A stretch of 52,441 bases of DNA from an uncultured Eubacterium sp. (GTDB taxonomy: Bacteria; Bacillota; Clostridia; Lachnospirales; Lachnospiraceae). Made by a program: the position numbers and the translations under genes. A model generated the notes under the pieces. It worked only from the letters and a program-made list of their open reading frames with translations, was not told the DNA's origin and did no database searches. Location: positions 1 to 52,441 of the forward strand of contig CAMUML010000028.1 in NCBI GenBank assembly GCA_947089855.1, read 5' to 3'. Of the stretch, positions 18,210 through 26,226 are shown piece after piece (the first letter of the stretch is position 1; each line of letters begins with the position of its first letter).

Positions 18210-19160
18210 ATGGGATGCACAATAAAACCGGAAGACATCAAAAGGGTAAAAGCGCTTGGTTTTTTAAATAATAAAGGGACCGACCTGTTCAATGCAAGGA
18301 TTATAACGGTAAATGGCAAGATCACTTCCGAACAGACCCGGATCATTGGCGAAGCGGCACAAAAATTTGGCAGCGGCGAAGTAGAATTTACCACACGCCT
18401 TACCGTTGAGGTGCGCGGCGTGCATTATGACAATATCGAGCCGTTCCGGGAGTATATTGCACAGGCTGGGCTGGAAACCGGCGGCACAGGTTCGCTGGTA
18501 CGCCCGGTAGTAGCCTGCAAAGGGACGACCTGCCAGTATGGGCTTTACGACACGTTCGCATTGTCCGAAAAAATCCATGAACGTTTTTACAAAGGCTACC
18601 GTACCGTGCGGCTGCCTCATAAATTTAAGATTGCAACCGGCGGCTGCCCAAACAACTGTGTAAAGCCGGATTTAAATGACCTTGGCATTGTAGGCCAGAT
18701 GGTCCCGAATGTTGATGAAGATATGTGCAACGGCTGCAAGAAATGCCAGGTTGAGTCTGCCTGTCCAATGGGTGCGGCAAAGATGGAAGACGATACGCTT
18801 GCCATTGACCCGGATACCTGCAACAACTGTGGACGCTGCATTGCAAAATGCCCATTTGACGTAATCGAAGAAGGCACGCCAGGCTACCGTATTTACATTG
18901 GCGGAAGGTGGGGCAAAAGGACTGCGCACGGCCAGCCGTTATCCAAGATCTTTAAGACGGAAGAAGAACTACTGGATACCGTTGAAAAAGCAATCCTGCT
19001 GTTCCGTGAACAGGGCAAGACCGGAGAACGGTTCGCAGATACCATTGATAGGATTGGTTTTGCAGAGGTAGAAAAACAGCTGCTTGCAAACGATATACTG
19101 GAAAGGAAGCAGGAAATTTTAGATGCCCAGCTCCATTTGGTAGGAGGAGCAACCTGTTAA
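18210..19160 (+). CDS. siroheme sulfite reductase-like protein with two 4Fe-4S clusters (AsrC-like)
   Basis: A 316-residue protein with a nitrite/sulfite reductase ferredoxin-like half-domain (about 20-75), then the siroheme-4Fe-4S site CKGTTC (C103, C108) and GGCPNNC (C146, C150). A ferredoxin insert follows with CNGCKKC...CP (from C173) and CNNCGRCIAKCP (C204, C207, C210, C214). This resembles the anaerobic sulfite reductase C subunit. AsrA and AsrB are not next to it, so electrons may come from another donor, perhaps the preceding flavoprotein (inference). An AGGAGG site is present, and the gene follows the reductase by 73 bp. Confidence 0.88.
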   Translation: MGCTIKPEDIKRVKALGFLNNKGTDLFNARIITVNGKITSEQTRIIGEAAQKFGSGEVEFTTRLTVEVRGVHYDNIEPFREYIAQAGLETGGTGSLVRPVVACKGTTCQYGLYDTFALSEKIHERFYKGYRTVRLPHKFKIATGGCPNNCVKPDLNDLGIVGQMVPNVDEDMCNGCKKCQVESACPMGAAKMEDDTLAIDPDTCNNCGRCIAKCPFDVIEEGTPGYRIYIGGRWGKRTAHGQPLSKIFKTEEELLDTVEKAILLFREQGKTGERFADTIDRIGFAEVEKQLLANDILERKQEILDAQLHLVGGATC

Positions 19161-19168
19161 TGGCCATT

Positions 19169-19261
19169 TATACTAGTGTGCAGTAAACTTTGCTAATTTA
19201 CGCCGACTCACGGGCGTTACTGCCTCAAGCTATATGGCAAACTTTATCGCTCGTGAGTATA
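19169..19261. repeat. imperfect inverted repeat before yeiH-like gene
   Basis: The 25-bp segments at 19169-19193 and 19237-19261 are inverted copies matching at 18 of 25 positions, both with TATACT outer ends and TTTGC inner ends. The 43 bp between them also contain partial dyads. It may be a small mobile-element remnant or a local RNA structure controlling the next gene. I see only this copy. Confidence 0.45.
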
Positions 19262-19282
19262 GAAAGAACGAGGCATCTATTT

Positions 19283-20332
19283 ATGGAATCAAAGAAAAAA
19301 TATGGCGCGATCATTTTGTGCCTGATTATTGGATTGTTGGCAACCAAGTCTACGGATTTGCAGTCGTCTTTATTTGGTCGTGTGGTCATGGGCGGGCCGA
19401 TGGTAGCATTGCTGGTTTCTATGATTATATGCAACCTAATGCCTTCCATAGATAAAGATTTTAAAGAAGGTACAACTTATAGTAGTAAACAGTTCTTGAA
19501 CTGGGGGATTATTTTAACAGGCGGTACGCTGAGTTTTGCTTCCATTTTGGGGACAGGCGTAAAGGCTTTGCCGCTCATTTTGTTCAATATTTGCCTTTCC
19601 TTTACCATAGCATTCTTGGCAGGGAGGAAGATAGGGGTTACAAGGAATACTTCCGTCCTAGTAGGCGGCGGTACTTGTATCTGCGGCGGTACAGCGATCG
19701 CTACGTTAAGCCGGATCATTAAAGCGACGGATGCAGAGATCGCGTTTGGTATGGCAGCAATTTTCCTGTTTGATACAATTTCAGCTTTTTCCTATCCATA
19801 CATAGCGCCTGCTATCGGGTTTACGGACAACCAGTTTGCGTTTGTAGCTGGTACGGCTATCAACGATACATCGTCTGTAGCAGGCGCACAGGCTACGTTC
19901 CAGGCAATGATTGGAAACCCGGATTTTAACGGCGCTTTGAATGTCAAGCTGGTACGTACCAGCATGCTGATCTTCGTAGCCGTCGTCTGGTCCGTTTTAA
20001 TGGCGCGCGAAGCGAAAAACAGCGGGGAACTGGGCAGCAACGACAGCATCTTAATGGTAGTAAAGAAAACATTCCCGATGTTTATCCTCTGGTTTGTAGT
20101 AATGGCCGGGCTGAACACAGTGGGCGTGTTTACCGAAAAAGGGATCAGCCTGTTAACGACAGCAAGCAAGTTCCTGTTTGCATCCGCGCTTGCAGGCGTA
20201 GGGTTTAAAATCAAGTTTAAAGATGTATTTTCCAAAGGGTTAAAGCCAATTGCCCTTGGCGGGATTACCTGGGCTTGCGTCGCGGCGGCTTCTTATATCT
20301 TTGCGTTTGTATTCGCGGGATATATAGGGTAG
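19283..20332 (+). CDS. YeiH-family putative sulfate exporter (UPF0324)
   Basis: A 349-residue, very hydrophobic protein with about ten membrane segments. Family hallmarks are the Gly-rich LVGGGTCICGGTAIATLS and the AGTAINDTSSVAGA segment. YeiH proteins are annotated as putative sulfate exporters. In Enterobacteria a LysR gene (yeiE) sits divergent from yeiH and is tied to sulfite tolerance, and the same gene types are grouped here. The start at 19283 follows CGAGG by 9 bp. An in-frame upstream start at 19190 is less likely, as it lacks a ribosome site and runs through the inverted repeat. Confidence 0.88.
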   Translation: MESKKKYGAIILCLIIGLLATKSTDLQSSLFGRVVMGGPMVALLVSMIICNLMPSIDKDFKEGTTYSSKQFLNWGIILTGGTLSFASILGTGVKALPLILFNICLSFTIAFLAGRKIGVTRNTSVLVGGGTCICGGTAIATLSRIIKATDAEIAFGMAAIFLFDTISAFSYPYIAPAIGFTDNQFAFVAGTAINDTSSVAGAQATFQAMIGNPDFNGALNVKLVRTSMLIFVAVVWSVLMAREAKNSGELGSNDSILMVVKKTFPMFILWFVVMAGLNTVGVFTEKGISLLTTASKFLFASALAGVGFKIKFKDVFSKGLKPIALGGITWACVAAASYIFAFVFAGYIG

Positions 20333-20382
20333 CCAGTTATCTTGCCTTTGGACGTTTTTTTGACAAACACCGCTGTATCCTT

Positions 20383-20508
20383 GTTACTATTCACGGGCCA
20401 GGAATGCGCATAAACTGCGCATTCCGTGGGAACATGATTCAGGAGTGAGGGGCGATTTTGCGGAGCAAACTTCCAATTATCGCCCCGAATGGTTACTATG
20501 AGCGGCCC
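20383..20508 (+). repeat. dispersed hairpin repeat, copy 3 (tandem unit 1)
   Basis: A 126-bp unit beginning GTTACTATTCACGGGCCA with the same perfect GGAATGCGCA / TGCGCATTCC stem. It continues into a second dyad GGGGCGATTTTG...AATTATCGCCCC and AGCGGCCC. It is followed head-to-tail by copy 4 with only two or three differences, so this is a recent tandem duplication. Confidence 0.92.
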
Positions 20509-20652
20509 GTTACTATTCACGGGCCAGGAATGCGCATAAACTGCGCATTCCGTGAGGACATGATTCAGGAGTGAGGGGCGATTTTGCGAAGCAAACTTCC
20601 AATTATCGCCCCGAATGGTTACTATGAGCGGCCCCAGGCCGTGAATAGTAAC
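20509..20652 (+). repeat. dispersed hairpin repeat, copy 4 (full unit with terminal inverted repeats)
   Basis: The longest copy (144 bp). It starts GTTACTATTCACGG and ends CCGTGAATAGTAAC, a perfect 14-bp terminal inverted repeat, with two internal hairpins. It has no coding capacity. The form is that of a small non-autonomous (MITE-like) element. It lies immediately upstream of the cobalamin operon promoter. Confidence 0.9.
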
Positions 20653-20664
20653 GTGTTTGCCGTA

Positions 20665-20692
20665 TTGACATTAAGAAAAAATATGTTATACT
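20665..20692 (+). promoter_or_regulatory. sigma-A promoter of the cobalamin operon
   Basis: TTGACA (20665-20670) is separated by 16 bp from TATACT (20687-20692). Transcription would start near 20699, a few bases before the riboswitch. This is one of the best promoter matches in the window. Confidence 0.85.
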
Positions 20693-20712
20693 TTAGATAA
20701 TTGAATAAATAG

Positions 20713-20900
20713 CATACAGGTGTCAAAACAATGCATGAAATAAGCGTTGGTTTTGGTGAAAAGGGAAACAGGTGCAAATCCTGTACGAACTCGTCACCGT
20801 AATTAGGGAGTGGAAGCCGATATGCCACTGGGAAACTGGGAAGGCGGCTGATACGATGATCTATAAGCCGGGAGACCTGCCTGGATGCTGTACAGAAACA
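20713..20900 (+). ncRNA. cobalamin riboswitch
   Basis: Conserved core elements are visible in order: ACAGGTGTC (20716), GGTGAAAAGGGAAACAGGTG with CAAATCCTGTACG (from about 20755), the GCCACTG segment (20824), and AAGCCGGGAGACCTGCC (20865-20881), the classic B12 box. ACAGGT near the start can pair with ACCTGC near the end to close the aptamer. It senses adenosylcobalamin or a related corrinoid and should repress the operon when B12 is plentiful, through the terminator at 21003. Confidence 0.95.
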
Positions 20901-21002
20901 TTGTTTCAGGCCACGAGTAACTGGTTGTACGTTTTGGACTTACAGAAAGCATGATGGACGATTGTCCGCATCGGAGTATTCTGTAGGCTTATTTTGTGTA
21001 CG

Positions 21003-21038
21003 AATCCTTTACCGTAGTTATGGTAGAGGATTTTTTTT
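21003..21038 (+). terminator. riboswitch-controlled terminator
   Basis: AATCCTTTACC (21003-21013) pairs with GGTAGAGGATT (21022-21032), directly followed by a run of eight T. It lies between the B12 aptamer and the first gene, so it is the likely expression platform. The 100 bp between aptamer and terminator probably hold the antiterminator strand. Confidence 0.85.
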
Positions 21039-21084
21039 GTATAAAATAATATCCTTGTGAACTGCAAGGGGAAAGAGGGGAAAA

Positions 21085-22335
21085 ATGAAAAAGAAATTAG
21101 CTGTTGTTTTATTAACTGGTGCTATGGCCTGCCCACTGGCATTGGCAGGCTGTTCAAAGGATACTCCGGCATCCGCGGTAAATTCCGTACAGGCTGGAGA
21201 TGGAAGCGATGGCAGCCAAGCCCAGGCAGAAGAACCAGGCACAGGGGATGATGAAGCTTCTGACCAGGCCAAGGCTGATGAAGTTGCTGCATTGATTGAT
21301 GCAATCTATGTGCAGGAGAGGACCGAAGATACGGATGCGCAGTGTGCGCAGGCAAAAGCGGCATGGGATGCGCTGACAGATGCCCAGAAAGAATTGGTAG
21401 AAGGGGAAGAAGCTGATCCTGATTATTTTGGAAAGGATACAGGCGACGCTTCGAAAGATGATCCGAGGAACCAGGATGATATTGGAGAAAATGAAATTCT
21501 GGTAGTTAGTTTTGGAACTTCCTTTAACGGCAGCCGTGTTGAGGATATAAAAGGAATTGAGGATGCCATACAGGCAGCAAATCCTGATTGGGCTGTAAGA
21601 AGGGCTTTTACGGCACAGATTATTATTAACCATGTGCAGGCGCGGGATGGAGAATCCATTGACAATATGGACCAGGCATTGGAACGTGCGGCAGCAAACG
21701 GGGTAAAGAATTTAGTAATACAGCCTACCCATCTGATGCATGGGGCAGAATATGATGAACTGATGGAAGCGGTCGATTTATACCGCGGCAAATTTGAAAC
21801 CGTTATGGTAGCGGAACCGCTCCTTGGCGATGTCGGTAAAGATGCATCGGCTGTCAATGAGGACAAGGCGGCGGTAGCGGAAGCAATCCTTGCGGCAGCC
21901 GTGGAGGATGCAGGCTATGGAAGCCTGGCAGAAGCGCTGGAAGACAGTACGGCATTCGTATTTTTGGGGCACGGCACTTCCCATGCGGCAAAAGTAAGTT
22001 ACAGCCAGATGCAGGCACAAATGACGGACATCGGCTGTGTTAATGCATTTATCGGTACAGTAGAAGGGGAACCGGAGGAAACATCCTGCGAGGCAGTGAT
22101 AGATGCTGTGGCACGGGCAGGTTATAAAAAGGTAATCCTCCGCCCGTTGATGGTTGTGGCAGGCGACCATGCCAATCATGATATGGCAGGAGAAGAAGAG
22201 GATTCATGGGTTAGTATGTTCAATGCTTCCGGAAATTTTGAAAGCGTGGATGTACAGGTAGAAGGGCTTGGTTCCATTGAAGCAATCCGGCAGCTTTATG
22301 TAAAGCATACGGCAGATGTAATGAAGGATAAATAG
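21085..22335 (+). CDS. cbiK: lipoprotein form of sirohydrochlorin cobaltochelatase CbiK
   Basis: A 416-residue protein with a lipoprotein signal peptide (lipobox LAGC about residue 23), a low-complexity linker, a short helical segment (about 65-115, with AWDALTDAQKELV) and a CbiK-type chelatase domain from about 135. Chelatase motifs are VSFGTSFN, QPTHLMHGAEYD, FLGHGTSHAAKVSY and VVAGDHANHDMAGE, giving the metal-binding histidines. Cytoplasmic CbiK inserts Co2+ into sirohydrochlorin. The export signal places this one outside the membrane, so it may bind or scavenge metal or tetrapyrroles instead. It is the first gene after the B12 riboswitch. Its enzymatic role is uncertain. Confidence 0.9.
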   Translation: MKKKLAVVLLTGAMACPLALAGCSKDTPASAVNSVQAGDGSDGSQAQAEEPGTGDDEASDQAKADEVAALIDAIYVQERTEDTDAQCAQAKAAWDALTDAQKELVEGEEADPDYFGKDTGDASKDDPRNQDDIGENEILVVSFGTSFNGSRVEDIKGIEDAIQAANPDWAVRRAFTAQIIINHVQARDGESIDNMDQALERAAANGVKNLVIQPTHLMHGAEYDELMEAVDLYRGKFETVMVAEPLLGDVGKDASAVNEDKAAVAEAILAAAVEDAGYGSLAEALEDSTAFVFLGHGTSHAAKVSYSQMQAQMTDIGCVNAFIGTVEGEPEETSCEAVIDAVARAGYKKVILRPLMVVAGDHANHDMAGEEEDSWVSMFNASGNFESVDVQVEGLGSIEAIRQLYVKHTADVMKDK

Positions 22336-22348
22336 GTGGGGATAAAGC

Positions 22349-23239
22349 ATGAAGAGAAACAAAATAATTGTCATTTCGCTTCTTAGCGCTATGCTGTTTG
22401 TAGGTTGTGGAAATAACAATAACGCACAGAAATCATCAGAAATGGTACCAGAATCATTACCGCAAGGGCCAGCGGAAGATAGGCCTAAAAGTAGTGCGGC
22501 AGGAAAGCAGGATCAGGATACAGTGGAATTGCCAGATGGGGTTTATACAGCAGAGTTTACGACGGACAGCAGTATGTTCCGTGTCAATGAAACTTGTGAA
22601 GGCAAGGGGACGCTGACCGTAGGGGATGGGGAAATGGCCATTCATATTACGCTTGGTTCAAAGAAAATTTTAAACCTTTATCCTGGACTGGCTGAAGATG
22701 CGGCGAAAGAAGGGGCGAAACTGCTTTTGCCGACAGAAGATACCGTCACATACAGTGATGGAATGACAGAGGAAGTCTATGGTTTTGACGTGCCTGTCCC
22801 TAAGCTGGAAACAGAATTTGATTTGGCGTTGATTGGGACAAAGGGAAAATGGTATGACCACAAGGTCCGTGTGTCCAATCCGGTTCCGTTTGAGGATCAT
22901 GGACAGTTAAAGGATGGTACATACAGCATGGAAATTACCTTTGAGGGCGGAAGCGGAAAGGCAGAAATTTTATCTCCCGTATCGGTAGCCGTGTCAGGAG
23001 GAAAAGCGACGGCAACGGTACAATGGAACAGCCCTAATTATGATTACATGATCGTGGACGGGGAAAAATATTTGCCGGTAAATACGCAGGGGGATTCGGT
23101 ATTTGAAATTCCGGTCCTGAAATTCGGGGAACCAATAGAGGTTATTGGTGATACTGTGGCGATGAGTAAACCTCACGAAATAGAATATACCCTCACTTTC
23201 CATTTAGATACAGCGGTTAAAGGGCAGGGAGGAATGTGA
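22349..23239 (+). CDS. two-repeat lipoprotein of the B12 operon, function unknown
   Basis: A 296-residue secreted lipoprotein (lipobox FVGC about residue 20, then an Asn-rich spacer). After the spacer come two related beta-rich domains, about 52-180 and 185-296, each opening with L-x-D-G-x-Y (LPDGVYTAEF and LKDGTYSMEI). I cannot name a family with certainty. Its place between the lipoprotein CbiK and a BtuF-like protein suggests a surface ligand-binding role for a corrinoid, tetrapyrrole or metal (inference). It lies 13 bp after cbiK and overlaps the next gene by four bases. Confidence 0.8.
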   Translation: MKRNKIIVISLLSAMLFVGCGNNNNAQKSSEMVPESLPQGPAEDRPKSSAAGKQDQDTVELPDGVYTAEFTTDSSMFRVNETCEGKGTLTVGDGEMAIHITLGSKKILNLYPGLAEDAAKEGAKLLLPTEDTVTYSDGMTEEVYGFDVPVPKLETEFDLALIGTKGKWYDHKVRVSNPVPFEDHGQLKDGTYSMEITFEGGSGKAEILSPVSVAVSGGKATATVQWNSPNYDYMIVDGEKYLPVNTQGDSVFEIPVLKFGEPIEVIGDTVAMSKPHEIEYTLTFHLDTAVKGQGGM

Positions 23240-24396
23240 CGGATAAGATGAGGGGAAGGAAAAAGGCGTTCGCTTTGCTTCTTTTTGGGCTGCTATGGCT
23301 GCATGGCTGTGGCAGGACAGATATAGGGGGAGGATTGGAGCCAGGTCTTGATATAGGAAAAGAACTGGTTTATGAGGGAAGCATAGAGTTGCAGTATGCG
23401 GAAAATTTTAGAGTTGATTTTTATAAAGGCGGTTATACCCTGTTGACGGTGACAATGGACGGTACACAGTTTTTGATCGTACCGGAAAATGGGGAAGTGC
23501 CACAGGCTATCGATAAAGAAATTGTGGTGCTTAGGCGTCCGGTCAAAGACATTTATCTGGTGGCGTCTTCTGTAATGGATATTTTTAGTGGACTGGGCGG
23601 ATTGGATTTTATTGCTTTTTCAGGGCAAATGGAAGACGGCTGGTTTATTGAAGCAGCCAGGGAGGAAATGCATAAGGGGAATATCCTTTATGCGGGTAAA
23701 TACAGCAAGCCGGATTATGAACTGCTTGTTTCAAACAACTGTGCGCTTGCTATAGAAAACATGATGGTTTCACATTCACCTGAAGTAATAGAAAACCTGG
23801 AGAATTTTGGAATCCCTGTTATGATAGACTATTCCAGCTATGAGCCGCATCCCCTTGGCAGGGTAGAATGGGTGAAATTTTATGGGGCGCTGATTGGAAA
23901 GGAAGCGGAAGCAGAGAGGATATTTGCAGAGCAGGCAGCAATGCTTGAGGACGTAAGTGCATCTAAGGGGACAGGTAAAACAGTAGCCTTCTTTTTTATT
24001 ACTTCGAATGGTATGGTACAGGTACGCCAGCCATCTGATTATGTTCCAAAGATGATAGAACTTGCAGGTGGAAACTACATCTTTGAAAATCTAGGCGGTT
24101 CTGAAACAAAGCGCTCTACCATGAATATGCAGATAGAAGAATTCTATGCCAGTGCGAAAGATGCAGACTATTTGATTTATAACAGTTCCATTGACGGCGG
24201 TGTTTCCAGTGTAGAAGAATTGCTCGATAAATGTGGGCTGCTTGCGGATTTTAAGGCTGTAAAGGATGGAAATGTGTGGTGTACTACTAACGATATGTAC
24301 CAGCAGTCCCTTGCAACCGGATATATCATTGAAGATATCCATGCGATGATACAGGGGGAAAATGATAATATGCATTATCTTTATCATCTGGATTGA
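23236..24396 (+). CDS. ABC transporter substrate-binding lipoprotein, BtuF/FepB-like
   Basis: A 386-residue lipoprotein (lipobox LHGC about residue 26) with a type III periplasmic-binding-protein fold of the cobalamin/siderophore class. Typical features are the RPVKDIYLVASSVMDIF segment, NNCALAIENMMVSHSPEVIENL and LAGGNYIFENLGG. It would hand its ligand to the FecCD-type permease encoded next. The likely start is GTG 23236, overlapping the stop of the previous gene. ATG 23248 is an alternative. Under the B12 riboswitch the ligand is probably a corrinoid. Confidence 0.88.
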   Translation: MTDKMRGRKKAFALLLFGLLWLHGCGRTDIGGGLEPGLDIGKELVYEGSIELQYAENFRVDFYKGGYTLLTVTMDGTQFLIVPENGEVPQAIDKEIVVLRRPVKDIYLVASSVMDIFSGLGGLDFIAFSGQMEDGWFIEAAREEMHKGNILYAGKYSKPDYELLVSNNCALAIENMMVSHSPEVIENLENFGIPVMIDYSSYEPHPLGRVEWVKFYGALIGKEAEAERIFAEQAAMLEDVSASKGTGKTVAFFFITSNGMVQVRQPSDYVPKMIELAGGNYIFENLGGSETKRSTMNMQIEEFYASAKDADYLIYNSSIDGGVSSVEELLDKCGLLADFKAVKDGNVWCTTNDMYQQSLATGYIIEDIHAMIQGENDNMHYLYHLD

Positions 24397-24422
24397 AAGG
24401 CTGGCAGAAAGGGTAAGATTCT

Positions 24423-25433
24423 ATGGACCGGGACAGAAAAAGAAGAGGCATTGCGGCTTTCTTTTTGCTTGGGGCCTGCGTTTTCATTTTTTTTATACTA
24501 AATAATTGTATTGGGAGTGCCTCGGTTGCACTATCGGATGTGGTAAGGGCATTTTGCGGGCAGGAAAGTAAGGAAACGGTAGAGAGGATTTTGTGGGACA
24601 TCAGGCTTCCAAGGGCGCTTTCGGTTTTGATTCTTGGCGGGGCGCTTTCCCTTGCGGGGTATCTTCTGCAAACCTATTTTAATAACCCGATTGCGGGGCC
24701 GTTTGTGCTAGGAATTTCCTCCGGGGCGAAAATGGTGGTTGCGCTTGTGATGATATTTTGCATGGGAAGGGGAGCCAGGGTGACGTCGGCAGCTATGATT
24801 TTTGCCGCGTTTATCGGAGCAATGTTGTCTATGGGCTTTGTACTTTTGATGTCCCATAAGGTTCATACTATGTCGATGCTGGTTGTCAGCGGGGTTATGA
24901 TTGGCTACATCTGTTCAGCGGTTACGGAACTGGTAGTTACCTTTGCCAACGATGCGGATATTGTGAACCTCCACAACTGGTCACGGGGGAGTTTTTCGGG
25001 GATGACATGGGAAAACGTAAAAGTTATGGCAGTGGTGGTATTGATCGTGTCCTTCGCAGTTTTTCTGATGTCAAAGCCGCTTGGCGCCTATCAGTTAGGA
25101 GATGCCTATGCGCGGAACGCGGGTGTTAATTTACAGCTTTTGCGTGTATGTATTGTAATTTATTCAAGTATTTTATCTGCGTGTGTTGTAGCGTTTGCGG
25201 GGCCGGTTTCTTTTGTTGGAATTGCGGTGCCGCATCTGGTTAAGAAATTGCTGAATACAACAGAACCAATTTGGATGATACCCGCCTGCTTTATTGGAGG
25301 GAGTGCTTTTTGCTTGTTTTGCGACCTGCTTGCAAAAACAATACTTGCGCCAACAGAACTGAGTATTAGTACCGTAACGGCGGTTTTCGGTGCGCCGGTG
25401 GTGCTTTGGATTATAAAAGGAAAAAAAGCATGA
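24423..25433 (+). CDS. ABC transporter permease, BtuC/FecCD family
   Basis: A 336-residue membrane protein with about nine to ten helices. Family motifs include RLPRALSVLILGGALSLAGY near the N-terminus, NPIAGPFVLGISSGAK, LGDAYARNAGV and GPVSFVGIAVPHLVKKL, the cytoplasmic loop that contacts the ATPase. It forms the channel of a corrinoid-type importer with the lipoprotein before it and the ATPase after it. Its stop overlaps the next start as ATGA. Confidence 0.93.
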   Translation: MDRDRKRRGIAAFFLLGACVFIFFILNNCIGSASVALSDVVRAFCGQESKETVERILWDIRLPRALSVLILGGALSLAGYLLQTYFNNPIAGPFVLGISSGAKMVVALVMIFCMGRGARVTSAAMIFAAFIGAMLSMGFVLLMSHKVHTMSMLVVSGVMIGYICSAVTELVVTFANDADIVNLHNWSRGSFSGMTWENVKVMAVVVLIVSFAVFLMSKPLGAYQLGDAYARNAGVNLQLLRVCIVIYSSILSACVVAFAGPVSFVGIAVPHLVKKLLNTTEPIWMIPACFIGGSAFCLFCDLLAKTILAPTELSISTVTAVFGAPVVLWIIKGKKA

Positions 25434-26224
25434 AGGAATACTATTTTTCCACGAAAAAAATGTGTGTGGGGTATGATCATAAACCACTGGTAAAGGATAT
25501 AGAAATTGCACTGCAGGGAGGGGAAATCCTTAGCTTGATCGGGCCAAACGGGGCAGGGAAATCTACTGTTTTAAAAAGTATTGCGGGGCAGCTTGGACTG
25601 CTTGGCGGAACAGTATATCTTGGAGCAGATGATTTGTCTAAAATGAGGGCAGATGAACTGGCAAAGAAAATGTCTGTAGTGTTTACTGAGAAAGTAAGGG
25701 TAGAACTGAAAAGCTGCAGGGATATGGTTGCAACGGGGCGTTATCCATATACCGGGTGGTTTGGCATATTATCAGAAGAAGATAGGCGGATTGTTAATGA
25801 AGTGATGGAGCTTACCCATATAACAGGCATCAGTGGGAAAGACTTTGGCAAGATAAGTGATGGCCAGAAGCAGAGGGTGATGTTAGCAAGGGCAATCTGC
25901 CAGGAACCGGAAATCGTAATATTGGACGAGCCGACGTCTTATTTGGACGTCAAATATAAGCTTGAATTTTTGTTATTATTACAGGAAATGAGGGAGAAAA
26001 AGGGGCTAACGGTTATTATGTCCTTACATGAATTGGAACTGGCCAAAATTGTTTCCGATAAAATACTCTGTTTGAAAGGGGAATACGTGGAACGGTACGG
26101 AACACCGGAAGAAATTTTTGAGCCGGATTTTATCGAACGGTTATTTGATGTGGATGAAAAGGACTTTTATGGAAATGAAAAGCTCCTTGCGTATATCAAG
26201 CAGCTTGGGAAATATGAGAGGTAA
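25430..26224 (+). CDS. ABC transporter ATPase, BtuD/FecE family
   Basis: A 264-residue ATPase. Walker A is GPNGAGKST, the signature is [14 protein letters not shown] (serine-aspartate in place of SGG), and Walker B is [11 protein letters not shown], followed by SLHELEL with the switch histidine. The start at 25430 overlaps the permease stop. It energises the BtuFC-like importer. Confidence 0.94.
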   Translation: MKEYYFSTKKMCVGYDHKPLVKDIEIALQGGEILSLIGPNGAGKSTVLKSIAGQLGLLGGTVYLGADDLSKMRADELAKKMSVVFTEKVRVELKSCRDMVATGRYPYTGWFGILSEEDRRIVNEVMELTHITGISGKDFGKISDGQKQRVMLARAICQEPEIVILDEPTSYLDVKYKLEFLLLLQEMREKKGLTVIMSLHELELAKIVSDKILCLKGEYVERYGTPEEIFEPDFIERLFDVDEKDFYGNEKLLAYIKQLGKYER

Positions 26225-26226
26225 TT

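Noticed and set aside
20383-20652. Tandem repeats as a possible CRISPR array
   Set aside because: Only two 126-bp units, nearly identical throughout with no unique spacers, and no cas genes nearby.
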